A DNA stretch of 64,000 nucleotides from Pseudomonas sp. SID14000 (GCF_002165135.1 NZ_NFZQ01000010.1:124001-188000); one strand, 5' to 3'; shown: positions 54,368-62,596, counted from the first letter of the stretch. Program-made: numbers and translations. The notes: generated by a model from the sequence alone, not told the origin.

Positions 54368-55284
54368 GGCCAGGGCTCCAGGGCTTCTAGCGCTTGCGGG
54401 TGAAACGCCAGGACGCTGCACGGTGGACGGCTGATGATGCGCTCGGTAGTGTCGCCCAGCAGCTTGTCCAGGCCCTTGGGCTGCACGACACCCATGACCA
54501 CCGTGTCGATGTCCAGCGCAGCGACCTGCTCGCGAATCACATGCACGGGGCCACCTTCCATGAAGTGGCGGCGATCCGCCGCGACCCCCTCGGCGTCCGC
54601 CAAGGTGTCGAACGGCTCCTTCAAGGCACTGCGCATCTCATCGATCCACGCCTGGGTGACGTTCATGTCCGAGGCGAACACGCCTGCCAGGTTGTAGGCC
54701 GAGAGCAGGTGCAACTGCGCATCGCATTGCAGCGCCAGCGCCTGCGCGGCACGGATCAGCCCACGGTTGAAGGACGCCTGGACGTCGGGTGTTTCGCTGA
54801 AAGAAGTGTCAACGGCGACCAGCACGCGCTTGGGCAGCGACACCGCGGCCGCCGGCACGAAATGCGTGACGCCCTTCAAACCCCGCATCAAGGCGCAATC
54901 CAGAGGCGTGCGGAACAGTCGCACCATGGCTGGCGTCGCTTCGCTGTCCTTGATGACCATATCGGGCTGCAGTTCGCTGATGTAGTCGATGGCCTGGCTG
55001 CGGATGTCGTCCGCCTGCAGGCTGTCGACCGTCAAGGCGATGCTGCCGCCACGGTGACGCTCGACCAACCCCGCCAGCCGCACACGGTAGTGATCGAACT
55101 GGCGCTGGATATCCGCCTCGTTCAATCGCTCTTCGCGCAGCAGGTGCTCCTGCGTCGGTTCGAACAAGCCCAGCACATGCACACTGGCACCACTGACATG
55201 CGCCAGGGCCAGGGCCCTGCGCAGTGCGGCCGAATGCGGATCGACCTCGGTGAGCAGCACCAACAGTTGTCGATATTGACCCAT
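54358..55284 (-). CDS. Universal stress protein, two-domain
   Basis: A 308-residue tandem Usp (MGQYRQLLVLLTEVDPHSAA; second domain from KRVLVAVDTSFSETPDVQAS). Its C-terminus VVMGVVQPKGLDKLLGDTTE has the same VVQP variant as the usp at 43582, so the two form a subfamily. Start at 55284 (first ATG giving the Usp N-terminus). It leads the four-gene operon with the RNA hydrolase; ANR-like box 77 bp upstream. Confidence 0.88.
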   Translation of the reverse strand: MGQYRQLLVLLTEVDPHSAALRRALALAHVSGASVHVLGLFEPTQEHLLREERLNEADIQRQFDHYRVRLAGLVERHRGGSIALTVDSLQADDIRSQAIDYISELQPDMVIKDSEATPAMVRLFRTPLDCALMRGLKGVTHFVPAAAVSLPKRVLVAVDTSFSETPDVQASFNRGLIRAAQALALQCDAQLHLLSAYNLAGVFASDMNVTQAWIDEMRSALKEPFDTLADAEGVAADRRHFMEGGPVHVIREQVAALDIDTVVMGVVQPKGLDKLLGDTTERIISRPPCSVLAFHPQALEALEPWPCN

Positions 55285-55354
55285 GGTGAACCTCCGGGCT
55301 TGCGCGGCTGGCGTGATGATGTAGGCGATTGTCCGAAGACGGGTCGCTTCGCGC

Positions 55355-55368
55355 TTGATGCAGATCAG
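55355..55368. promoter_or_regulatory. FNR/ANR-like box TTGATGCAGATCAG
   Basis: Nine of ten consensus bases. Centred 77 bp before the usp ATG at 55284. Confidence 0.65.
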
Positions 55369-55392
55369 AAAAACCCACCGTCGAGCCTGAAC

Positions 55393-55406
55393 TTGACGAT
55401 TGTCAG
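55393..55406. promoter_or_regulatory. Weak FNR/ANR-like box TTGACGATTGTCAG
   Basis: A good left half and a weak right half. Its centre is 72 bp before the acetyltransferase ATG at 55472, close to the 75 bp seen for the paralogous pair at 50875. Confidence 0.45.
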
Positions 55407-55471
55407 AACCGGCGCCGCCCAGCACGGTACAACCACTGCAGCAAGCATCGACCAGGTGACCGGGAGGCGAC

Positions 55472-56020
55472 ATGAACAGGCAGCAGACTGAACAGCCAGA
55501 CGCGTGCGAGCATTGGATCGAAAAGCTTTCGGACGGCTCTGCCGTACTGATCCGCCCGCTGGATGACAAAGACCGCGAAAGGGACCGCCGCTTTCTCAGC
55601 ACGATCGCCTACGAGGCACGGCGTTTCCGCTTCATCGCCGGGCTCAGTGGCGGCCTTCCGAGCCTGGATGCGCAACATATGCCAGTGGATCATCACCAGA
55701 GCGAAGCCTACGTTGCCCTGGTCCATGCAGATGGCCAGTTGCGGCAGATCGGGGTCAGCCGGTATGCCAGTGTTCCCGGCAGCCGGCTCTGTGAATGCGC
55801 CATAGCCGTACACGAAGAATGGCAACGCAAGGGGTTGGGCCGGCTGCTGATGCAGCACCTGATCGCGGCCGCGAAGCGCAATGGCTTTCACTGCATGATC
55901 TCCAGGGACCTGGCGAACAACTACGCCATGCACCGGCTGGCCAAGGGACTGGGGTTCAGCTCACGCTACCTGGGTGGCGATGTCAGCGAAATCATTCACG
56001 AACTTGACCTTCGCGCCTGA
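55472..56020 (+). CDS. GNAT-family acetyltransferase (paralogue 2)
   Basis: A 182-residue acetyltransferase. Like the copy at 50957, it begins with CEHWIEKLSDGSAVLIRPLD and has the acetyl-CoA motif IAVHEEWQRKGLGRLLMQHL. The two share gene direction and a promoter opposite a stress gene, so one probably arose by duplication. GGGAGGCGAC precedes the ATG. Substrate unknown. Confidence 0.85.
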   Translation: MNRQQTEQPDACEHWIEKLSDGSAVLIRPLDDKDRERDRRFLSTIAYEARRFRFIAGLSGGLPSLDAQHMPVDHHQSEAYVALVHADGQLRQIGVSRYASVPGSRLCECAIAVHEEWQRKGLGRLLMQHLIAAAKRNGFHCMISRDLANNYAMHRLAKGLGFSSRYLGGDVSEIIHELDLRA

Positions 56021-56024
56021 AAAC

Positions 56025-56042
56025 AAGGCCCTTTCGGGCCTT
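56025..56042. terminator. Bidirectional terminator hairpin
   Basis: AAGGCCC-TTTC-GGGCCTT, a seven-pair stem with four-base loop, in the 27-bp gap between convergent genes. Confidence 0.8.
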
Positions 56043-56047
56043 GCAGC

Positions 56048-56974
56048 CTAGCCTTTGGAAGGCTCCGGTGAAATCACCAGCACGCTGCTGGACAATCGAT
56101 GCAATACCCGCTCCGCAGTGCTACCGATGAACCAGCCAATGCCGTGATGGTGGTGGCTGCCCATGACCAGTACGTCGATATCATTGTGCTCCACGAACAG
56201 CGCCAGCACCTTGGCCGGGTCTCCCAACCGCAGGTGGCGGTGTTCGGTAGCGATACCGTTGCGCTCGGCAAGTGCATGGAAGGCATCGGTTTGCGCCTCG
56301 TGCAGTGTCTGGGCGAGGTTGGAGTCGAACGGGAACGAATGCTCGCGGCTGCCGCCTGCGTCCAGGTACATGGACCCCACGTCGTAGGCATATAACAAAT
56401 CGATCTGGGCATTGCACTGTAATGCCAGTTTCAGTGCTTCGCTGATGATCTGGTCGTTGAACCCCTCGAACAGGTCCTCAGGGCGAGACAGGTCCACGGC
56501 GGCCAGAATCTTGCGCGGCAGCGCATGGCTGGCCTGATGCACCAGATGCAGGGGGATACGGGTTTCCCGCAGCAACTGAATGTCGAGCGAGGTGAGCATC
56601 GGCCGCACCCACCAGGGTTCATGCTCGAAGGCCTTGATCAGCATGGCGAACGGCTGTTCGCGCAGGTGTACGAGGATCTCGTCCAGCGGATGCTGCACCC
56701 ACACCACTTCCGTGGTGACCGTGACACCATTGCGCCGCATCGACAGCGCCTGGGACTCCAGCCAGTCACGGTGCTGCTGCACATAGCCTTCGCGCATGAC
56801 AGCCAGCGCCTGGTCATTGACCAGGCCCGCCGTGGCAAGCCCTTCCAGATAATCGAACGCCACAATGTGCAGCGCCATGCCCTTGGCCTTGGCCAGCGCA
56901 GCCGCACGGTCGTAAACCGGGGTGCGCCGCATCAGGGGCGAGGTGATCAGCAAGAGTCTTTGCGGGTTGTCCAT
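56048..56974 (-). CDS. Universal stress protein, two-domain
   Basis: A 308-residue tandem Usp (MDNPQRLLLITSPLMRRTPV; second domain from RKILAAVDLSRPEDLFEGF). The C-terminus reads LVMGSHHHHGIGWFIGSTAE, which keeps the glycine pattern for ATP binding better than the VVQP copies. Two ANR boxes (57034 and 57092) lie upstream, the nearer 66 bp from this ATG. Confidence 0.88.
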   Translation of the reverse strand: MDNPQRLLLITSPLMRRTPVYDRAAALAKAKGMALHIVAFDYLEGLATAGLVNDQALAVMREGYVQQHRDWLESQALSMRRNGVTVTTEVVWVQHPLDEILVHLREQPFAMLIKAFEHEPWWVRPMLTSLDIQLLRETRIPLHLVHQASHALPRKILAAVDLSRPEDLFEGFNDQIISEALKLALQCNAQIDLLYAYDVGSMYLDAGGSREHSFPFDSNLAQTLHEAQTDAFHALAERNGIATEHRHLRLGDPAKVLALFVEHNDIDVLVMGSHHHHGIGWFIGSTAERVLHRLSSSVLVISPEPSKG

Positions 56975-57033
56975 GGCGCACCTCAGCGGTTGGGAAGTGT
57001 CAGTGGATCATCCACCACCCGCGCCTCGCGGAT

Positions 57034-57047
57034 TTGATGTTTATCAC
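57034..57047. promoter_or_regulatory. FNR/ANR-like box TTGATGTTTATCAC
   Basis: Nine of ten consensus bases; centred 66 bp before the usp ATG at 56974. Confidence 0.65.
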
Positions 57048-57091
57048 TGAACCACTGCGCGGACAGACGGCAATACCGGCCGCGCGTGTAT

Positions 57092-57105
57092 TTGATGCGG
57101 ATCAA
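57092..57105. promoter_or_regulatory. Perfect FNR/ANR box TTGATGCGGATCAA
   Basis: Full TTGAT-N4-ATCAA match. It could serve the usp gene as an upstream site or drive the small gene and ANR paralogue to the right, giving autoregulation. Confidence 0.75.
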
Positions 57106-57345
57106 AGCTTCGAGGCATTTACAGCGCAATCTGATCTATACCAACAACAATCATCGAATGCCCCAGAGGCACGCCATGGTGCTCATCAAACACATCGAAA
57201 TCGCCTGTGAATCGGTCGCCAACCAGCGCGATGGCGTAATGAAAATGGCCGTTACACCCTGAACCACCCCTGTTGTCGGCAGGGATGCCTTCGTTTCGCA
57301 TGGATTTGCAGCTGGTTTGCTCATGCATGCTTTTTGGAGGCTTCC

Positions 57346-57561
57346 ATGAACATCTACGTCGAAGAAAATCCCGAACAGAACCGCTGGTGGGTCCGAATGG
57401 ATGATTGCCGGGTGAGCTTCAATACCTTCGCCGAAGCGCAAGCGTTCGTCGAACGGTTGAATGCCCGCCTCAACGCGCCCCATGCGCTGGACATGCTTGC
57501 CGGCTGTTCATCTGCGCGAATGGCAACCCAGGCAGATCTCCGATGCGCGAAGGAGGCCTGA
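57346..57561 (+). CDS. Small protein of 71 residues, co-transcribed with the ANR paralogue
   Basis: MNIYVEENPEQNRWWVRMDD, then CRVSFNTFAEAQAFVERLNA. The pattern of a short beta hairpin followed by a helix resembles small DUF2188-like proteins, but I cannot place it. TTGGAGG lies six bases before the ATG and the stop is 2 bp from the regulator start, so both are made from one mRNA. It may be a partner of the regulator. Confidence 0.65.
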   Translation: MNIYVEENPEQNRWWVRMDDCRVSFNTFAEAQAFVERLNARLNAPHALDMLAGCSSARMATQADLRCAKEA

Positions 57562-57563
57562 AA

Positions 57564-58385
57564 ATGACCGGCCTACGAAGCGTCACCTTGCTCGACCAAC
57601 CTGCAGCGCCGAGCCCGGCAACCCCGATTCATCTGAAACCGCTAACGACCCTGTGCACCGAGTGCCGTGTCAGCGGGCTGTGCCTGCCCACCGGCCTGCC
57701 AGTGCACGACAACAGTTGCCTGGGCGCGCTGATCGGCCCGCGCATGCGTGTTCGCAAAGGCGCCGCACTCTTCAATGCCAACGATCCGCTGACGACGCTC
57801 TATGCCGTACGCTGCGGCAGCTTCAAGACCAGCCTAAACAGCGCCGAAGGCCAAGGCGTGGTGATCAATTTCTGGATGCCGGGTGATGTGCTTGGGCTCG
57901 ACGCCATCGCCACCGACCATCACGTATGCGACGCCATTGCCCTGGAAGACAGCGAGGTCTGCCCTGTCCCCTATCGCCGGCTGCAGGCACTGGCGCGCGA
58001 CTTTCCTGTCCTGCAGCAAAGCCTGAACCGTCTGATGAGCAAGGAAATCGTGCGCGAGCATGAGCGAGTGCTGATGCTGTGCAACCTCACCGCCGAACAG
58101 CGGCTGGCCAGCTTCCTGGTCGGGTTGTCCAGACGCTTCGTCAGCCGGGGCTATTCTGCCCACGGTTTCATGCTGCGCATGTCTCGAGAAGACATGGCTT
58201 CGTACCTGGGCCTACGCCAGGAAACCGTGTGTCGTTCAGTTGCCCGCTTGCGCGCGCTAGGTATCGTCAGCATGCGTGGCAGGCTCGTAGAGATACTCGA
58301 CCTGCCCGCATTGATGGCGCTCGAGCAAGACGGCGCGGAAGCCGAGACCAAGGCAGCGCGAAAGACGCCATGCTCGCAACGGTGA
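57564..58385 (+). CDS. ANR/FNR-family oxygen-sensing regulator, paralogue
   Basis: A 273-residue Crp/Fnr protein. The N-terminal cysteines C31, C34 and C40 keep the CX2CX5C spacing of FNR, and a fourth lies at C133 (SEVCPVPY), so an oxygen-labile 4Fe-4S cluster is expected. A cNMP-type beta roll, dimer helix and helix-turn-helix follow. The recognition helix reads Glu220-Thr-Val-Cys223-Arg224, where FNR and ANR have Ser at the Cys place. AAGGAGG precedes the ATG. As I recall, P. putida KT2440 has three ANR paralogues, one of them beside paaX. It probably governs the ANR boxes of this island. Confidence 0.92.
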   Translation: MTGLRSVTLLDQPAAPSPATPIHLKPLTTLCTECRVSGLCLPTGLPVHDNSCLGALIGPRMRVRKGAALFNANDPLTTLYAVRCGSFKTSLNSAEGQGVVINFWMPGDVLGLDAIATDHHVCDAIALEDSEVCPVPYRRLQALARDFPVLQQSLNRLMSKEIVREHERVLMLCNLTAEQRLASFLVGLSRRFVSRGYSAHGFMLRMSREDMASYLGLRQETVCRSVARLRALGIVSMRGRLVEILDLPALMALEQDGAEAETKAARKTPCSQR

Positions 58386-58621
58386 ATGTCAGCCATATCG
58401 CTGTTGTGTTGGGCATCGGCAACCTGGTGGGGCCTGAGTGCGCTTCCACAGGTACTGCACTGGGCTTGAGGACGATGCAGTCTAGGTCGGAGAACTTTCC
58501 TGCATCAATCTTCTGGCCTGCGCGGGTCCTTGGGGGTGCCATGCACCCCACTGGCTTCCAGTCAGGCATCGACGGCCCGGTGTAGCCCCCCGTCCAGCGG
58601 CAACTCATAGGACTCCCTTGA

Positions 58622-58741
58622 CCGTACGCCTACATCCACACCAACTGGTGCCTGCATTACCAGGAGGCATTTGCCCTCTGGCACCGGGCCTACCTGCTGT
58701 ACCTGGAACAACTGATCGACTGTACCTCCGAACAGGGCCTT
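58622..58741 (+). pseudogene. Tyrosinase (common central domain) remnant
   Basis: One frame reads YAYIHTNWCLHYQEAFALWH then RAYLLYLEQLID. The His-x3-Phe-x2-Trp-His-Arg-x-Tyr pattern is the copper-site signature of tyrosinases. A stop (TGA at 58619) lies directly before it, and no further homologous sequence is seen on either side, so only about 35 residues survive in the 428-bp gap between the ANR paralogue and patatin genes. The rest of this gap shows nothing I recognise. Confidence 0.5.
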
Positions 58742-58813
58742 GTCAGCCGCCAGTTCCGGAGCCGACACGCCAGCTACACTCAACCGACACATGCCTGCAC
58801 AGAGACTGCAATC

Positions 58814-59680
58814 ATGCCTACACAAACCGCGATCGTGTTCGCTGGCGGCGGCAGTCTGGGCGCGGTCCAGGTAGGTATGCTACGGGCTCTGGTCGAAGCC
58901 AATGTGCAATTCGACATGGTGGTTGGCGCTTCGGTAGGTGCGATTAACGGCGCCTACTTTGCAGCAAGGCCCAACGCTCAGGGGGTGGAGACGCTCGCCG
59001 CATTCTGGCGAGGCCTGAGTAGAACTGACATTTTCCCCTTGTCCTGGCTCGATACCTGTAGAGGCCTGCTCAAACGGCGCGGCTTCCTGCTACAGCCGGC
59101 GGCCTTGCACCGATTGCTTGGCAAGGCGCTGCCTATTCATCGTATCGAGGATGCGAAACTGCCTCTGCACATCGTCACCACCGACCTGCTTAGCGGTGCC
59201 GAGACAGTCCTGTCCAATGGCGAACTCGAGCAGGCGCTACTGGCCAGCGCTGCGATCCCGCTGGTTTTCCCTTGCGTGCAGATCGGCGGCCAGTTCCTGG
59301 TGGATGGCGGCGTGGCAAGCAATACGCCTATTTCAACTGCCGTAGCGCTGGGCGCCAGCAACGTTGTGGTAATCCCCACCGGGCTCAGCTGCGCCTTGAC
59401 TCAACCACCCCGAGGCCTTGTTGCGCTGGCCCTGCACACTATCAACCTGATGAGCATGCGCCAGCTTGTCAGTGACATCGAACACTTCCGCACGATCACC
59501 AGCCTGCATATCGTTCCCCCCTTGTGCCCGGTCGATGTCTCGGTATTCAACTTTGACCAGACCGAGTCGTTGCTGGAGCGTGCCTATGAGCAGACACTTC
59601 GGTGGTTAGACCACGGCGGGCTCGAGCGGACCAAGGTACCGGGTGCCCTGACCGTTCACTCTCATGCTTGTGAGCATTGA
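58814..59680 (+). CDS. Patatin-like phospholipase (RssA-type)
   Basis: A 288-residue lipid acyl hydrolase. The oxyanion-hole motif AGGGSLGAVQVG, the nucleophile elbow GASVGAING (Ser about 43) and the catalytic Asp in VDGGVASNTPIS are present. It has no signal peptide and is probably cytosolic. Start at 58814. No clear ANR box precedes it. Confidence 0.9.
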   Translation: MPTQTAIVFAGGGSLGAVQVGMLRALVEANVQFDMVVGASVGAINGAYFAARPNAQGVETLAAFWRGLSRTDIFPLSWLDTCRGLLKRRGFLLQPAALHRLLGKALPIHRIEDAKLPLHIVTTDLLSGAETVLSNGELEQALLASAAIPLVFPCVQIGGQFLVDGGVASNTPISTAVALGASNVVVIPTGLSCALTQPPRGLVALALHTINLMSMRQLVSDIEHFRTITSLHIVPPLCPVDVSVFNFDQTESLLERAYEQTLRWLDHGGLERTKVPGALTVHSHACEH

Positions 59681-59710
59681 GTGATCTGAAAGCGATCCCG
59701 GCTGGGGGCC

Positions 59711-60169
59711 TTATGAATCTGCTCGACGAAACACCAATACCCTTGAAACAGTGGTTTGGCATACGGCGTCGTCCTGATTGAGCGTGATGCTCTCAAGGAC
59801 AGCGACTCCCCGATCAGGCTTCGACTTCGACGCAACAAGCTCCCTTACCGTTGTTGTCACTCGCAACCGGTCACCTGGTCGCACGGCTCTAGGCCAGGTG
59901 ATTTCGCTACCGGCGCCGATGAGCCCTCCAGCCACTGGAACACTCTCTACCAATAACCGCATCGTGACAGCGGATGTATGCCAGCCACTAGCAGCCAGCC
60001 CGGCAAAAAAGGTGTCTTTCGCAGCATTGGCGTCCGTGTGGAATGGCTGAGGGTCGAACTCCGATGCGAAGTTCACGATCCGCTCCTGGGTCATTTCATA
60101 CGAGCCGCTGATGAAGGAATCGCCTACCTGCAAATCCTCGAAATAGAGCCTGTCAGTTGCAGAAGCCAT
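59711..60169 (-). CDS. MaoC-family dehydratase (hot-dog fold)
   Basis: A 152-residue protein with the hydratase 2 pattern in SEFDPQPFHTDANAAKDTFF (Asp-x4-His) and FAGLAASGWHTSAVTMRLLV. It probably hydrates an enoyl-CoA, perhaps linking fatty acid and polyhydroxyalkanoate metabolism. It converges on the patatin gene, with 30 bp between stops. GGAGGTG lies before the ATG. Confidence 0.88.
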   Translation of the reverse strand: MASATDRLYFEDLQVGDSFISGSYEMTQERIVNFASEFDPQPFHTDANAAKDTFFAGLAASGWHTSAVTMRLLVESVPVAGGLIGAGSEITWPRAVRPGDRLRVTTTVRELVASKSKPDRGVAVLESITLNQDDAVCQTTVSRVLVFRRADS

Positions 60170-60258
60170 GGATCACCTCCGGGTAGCTTAAGTTCTGAAG
60201 CTGGCGCCAGTTGAGTACGGTTTTCAGTGGCATTGAACAACCGCTTCGACAATGAGCT

Positions 60259-60280
60259 GGCCCTGTGGGAGCGGGCGTGC
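60259..60280. repeat. Partial REP element
   Basis: CCCTGTGGGAGCGGGCGTGC matches one arm of the putida-type REP seen at 6594 and breaks off. Confidence 0.5.
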
Positions 60281-60294
60281 CTTCAGTTCACGAA

Positions 60295-60795
60295 CTAACG
60301 CAGCAAAGCCAACATGCTCGCGGCATCGCTGCACTCGAATTTGCCGGGTGCTTCGACCGCGATGTGCTCGACCACCAGGTCATCGACCAACATGGCATAG
60401 CGCTGCGAACGCCGGCCCATGCCACGCGCCGAGAGGTCCTGCATCAGCCCCAGCGCCTCGCTGAACTCACCGTTGCCATCGGCGATCATCCTGACATCCT
60501 CGCCCGCCTGCAGGCTCACGCCCCAGGCATTCATGACGAACGCATCATTGACCGAAACACAGAGAATTTCGGCAACACCGGCAGCGAACAGGTTCTGTGC
60601 CGCGGCCACGTAACCAGGGACGTGCCGCTCCGAACAGGTAGGCGTGAAGGCACCAGGCAAGCCAAAAATCACCACTTTTTTCCGTTTGCAACGCTCATGC
60701 AGGGAAAACGCATTCGGGCCTGACGCGCAGGCGCCCTCGCCGTTGCTGTACTCGTAAAGCGTTACGTCGGGCAGTGTATCGCCGGTCTTGATCAT
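60295..60795 (-). CDS. Peroxiredoxin, Prx5/AhpC-TSA type
   Basis: A 166-residue thiol peroxidase. The peroxidatic Cys is in GLPGAFTPTCSERHVPGYV (about residue 51), the usual Prx5 motif. A second Cys near the C-terminus (GKFECSDA) could resolve the sulfenic acid. Start MIKTGDTLPDVTLY at 60795. It reduces peroxides using glutaredoxin or thioredoxin. Confidence 0.9.
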   Translation of the reverse strand: MIKTGDTLPDVTLYEYSNGEGACASGPNAFSLHERCKRKKVVIFGLPGAFTPTCSERHVPGYVAAAQNLFAAGVAEILCVSVNDAFVMNAWGVSLQAGEDVRMIADGNGEFSEALGLMQDLSARGMGRRSQRYAMLVDDLVVEHIAVEAPGKFECSDAASMLALLR

Positions 60796-60885
60796 CGTTG
60801 TCTCCCTGCACGAAAAGTAGCCAGGCATCATGCCGCAATCTACCAGGGTACGTACATACAGCGGTTTATTCAGACAACCCCGTAC

Positions 60886-61305
60886 TCAGGTGCCACGGCG
60901 TGTCTGAATCCACTGGAACAATGTCATGCCTCCCAGCATTGCAGCGACGAACAGCCAGGCCTGCCAGTAACCGGCAGGCAGCAGAACCAGTGCCGGCCCC
61001 GGGCAGATACCCGCAAGCCCCCAGCCAATGCCGAATACCAGGCTGCCACCAATAAGACGGCGATCCACATCGCGTCGGTCGGGCAACTGCATCACCCCAC
61101 CCAGCAACGCCGTTGAATGTCGGCGCGCCCAGCGCATCGGCAACCAAGCCGTAGCGATGGCCCCGATCATCACCAGCCCCAGCGAAGGATCCCACTGTCC
61201 GGCAATGTCGAGGAAACCGAGCACCTTGGAAGGGTCGGCCATCCCCGCCAGCAATAACCCAATGCCGAACAGCACCCCGGCGAGAAACCCACTGATGACA
61301 GGCAT
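60886..61305 (-). CDS. YeeE/YedE-family (DUF6691) membrane protein, second half
   Basis: A 139-residue protein with four hydrophobic segments, a conserved [19 protein letters not shown] loop carrying the pathway cysteine, and the start [20 protein letters not shown]. It is the usual second partner of a split YeeE/YedE transporter. These proteins are linked to thiosulfate or other sulfur-compound transfer. Start at 61305, 1 bp after the first-half stop. Confidence 0.85.
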   Translation of the reverse strand: MPVISGFLAGVLFGIGLLLAGMADPSKVLGFLDIAGQWDPSLGLVMIGAIATAWLPMRWARRHSTALLGGVMQLPDRRDVDRRLIGGSLVFGIGWGLAGICPGPALVLLPAGYWQAWLFVAAMLGGMTLFQWIQTRRGT

Positions 61306-61306
61306 G

Positions 61307-61744
61307 TCAGCCCCCTTGTACAAGGTGTCGGACGACATACACCGTGGCAAAACCGGTTGCCATGAAGCACAGCGTTGCCACGGCCGAACGTGGTGACAGG
61401 CGAGAAAGGCCGCAGACGCCGTGGCCGCTGGTGCAACCGCTGCCGTAGCGTGTGCCGAGGCCTACCAACAGCCCTGCCATGATGAGCGTCCCCGATGCCG
61501 TAGTGAAATGGGGGGACGGCACCGTGGCAAATACCCCCCACAACAGCGGTGCTGCCAGCAATCCCAAAAGAAAGGCCAGCTTTTCTCTGCGCCCTTCCCC
61601 GCCTCGCTGCAACATCGAACCAAGCAAACCACTGATTCCCGCAATACGACCATTCATCACCGCGAACAAACCAGCCCCCAGCCCGATCAACGCACCACCG
61701 GCCAGAGCGGACCATGGTGTGAAGGCCAGCAAATCAATTGCCAT
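61307..61744 (-). CDS. YeeE/YedE-family membrane protein, first half
   Basis: A 145-residue partner of the gene at 60886. It has [20 protein letters not shown], the cysteine-bearing signature of YeeE/YedE. With the next gene it makes one full transporter in two chains. Start [14 protein letters not shown] at 61744. The peroxiredoxin gene lies 90 bp beyond the second half, and all three may be one unit. Confidence 0.85.
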   Translation of the reverse strand: MAIDLLAFTPWSALAGGALIGLGAGLFAVMNGRIAGISGLLGSMLQRGGEGRREKLAFLLGLLAAPLLWGVFATVPSPHFTTASGTLIMAGLLVGLGTRYGSGCTSGHGVCGLSRLSPRSAVATLCFMATGFATVYVVRHLVQGG

Positions 61745-61949
61745 CGTGTTTCTCCCTGCAACAGGAATAAGAGAAGGATAAAGTTTCAACACAAACAGAA
61801 TGAATTCAAGATTATCCCGGATACATACAAACCAATTTAAAGAGAATTTCGCCTTAACGATACCCAGCCTTTGCCTGGGGTGTTTGGCCTGGATCAGAAC
61901 TGACATTCAACGGACGGTAATACGTTGCCCTTGCTCTACCGCCCACGAA

Positions 61950-61963
61950 TTAACATTTATCAA
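61950..61963. promoter_or_regulatory. FNR/ANR-like box TTAACATTTATCAA
   Basis: A TTGAC-type site with one change (G to A), with a perfect right half. Centred 67 bp before the phosphoribosyltransferase ATG at 62024, the usual distance in this island. Confidence 0.55.
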
Positions 61964-62023
61964 GTCCACCCAGTGCTGCCTGGGTAAGCTCCCAGTGACC
62001 ATTGTCCGGCCAAAGGAAAAATC

Positions 62024-62596
62024 ATGAACAGCCTCGCTCCCTCAAGGGTTCGCCTGTATGACGAGGAGGACCTGGACGAGGTGCTGCGCTCTATGGCCCG
62101 CCAGGCCTTGGCATACCTGCCTGCGTCCCATGTGGCCTTGGTGGGCATTCAACGGCGCGGTGAACCGCTGGCGCGTCGCCTGCAACTGCACCTGCAAGCA
62201 CTGACCGGTGCGGCACCATTGCCGCTCTACCCGATCAAGGTCAAGCGCTATGCAGACGACCTCAGCCTCCTGCACGCCCATACGCAGCTCACCGGGAACC
62301 CTCAGCTAGGCAAGCTGGACCTTGCCAGTACCACCTTGCTGGTTGTCGATGACGTGCTCTACGAAGGGTACTCTTTGCTGCGCACCTGCGCTTATCTGGC
62401 CGAACTGGGTGCGCGGCGTGTCGTCAGCGCAGTGCTCGTTGACCGACACGTCTGCCGCCAGCCGGTTCATGCGGATATCGTGGGCATTCACCTGCAGGTT
62501 GCGCCGCAGGATATCGTCGAATGCCATGTGCCGCCCTACGAGGCGCAATTCTGTGTGGAAGTGGTGCGGCATGGGCGCACAGCTGATACAGCCTGA
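62024..62596 (+). CDS. PyrR-like phosphoribosyltransferase homologue with altered PRPP loop
   Basis: A 190-residue type I phosphoribosyltransferase fold, with HVALVGIQRRGEPLARRL and RVVSAVLVDRHVCRQPVHAD like PyrR. The PRPP-binding loop, usually VDDVLYTGRT, reads VDDVLYEGYSL: the Thr-Gly-Arg-Thr part is changed. It may have lost catalysis or bind another ligand. It stands alone behind an ANR-like box, away from pyrBC. Confidence 0.75.
   Translation: MNSLAPSRVRLYDEEDLDEVLRSMARQALAYLPASHVALVGIQRRGEPLARRLQLHLQALTGAAPLPLYPIKVKRYADDLSLLHAHTQLTGNPQLGKLDLASTTLLVVDDVLYEGYSLLRTCAYLAELGARRVVSAVLVDRHVCRQPVHADIVGIHLQVAPQDIVECHVPPYEAQFCVEVVRHGRTADTA

Larger units (their letters stand above)
56975..57345. 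other. 371-bp divergent control region before the ANR paralogue
   Basis: Holds two ANR boxes. From the right-hand box to the next plus-strand gene is about 240 bp, long for a simple leader. A 28-codon frame on the plus strand (from the ATG at 57177) and a 69-codon frame on the minus strand (57119-57328) are present, but neither has a family I know. Confidence 0.4.

Noticed and set aside
57119-57328. Minus-strand 69-codon frame ahead of the usp gene at 56048
   Set aside because: It has no ribosome binding site I can support and no known family, and it lies across the divergent control region. Kept as a remark only.
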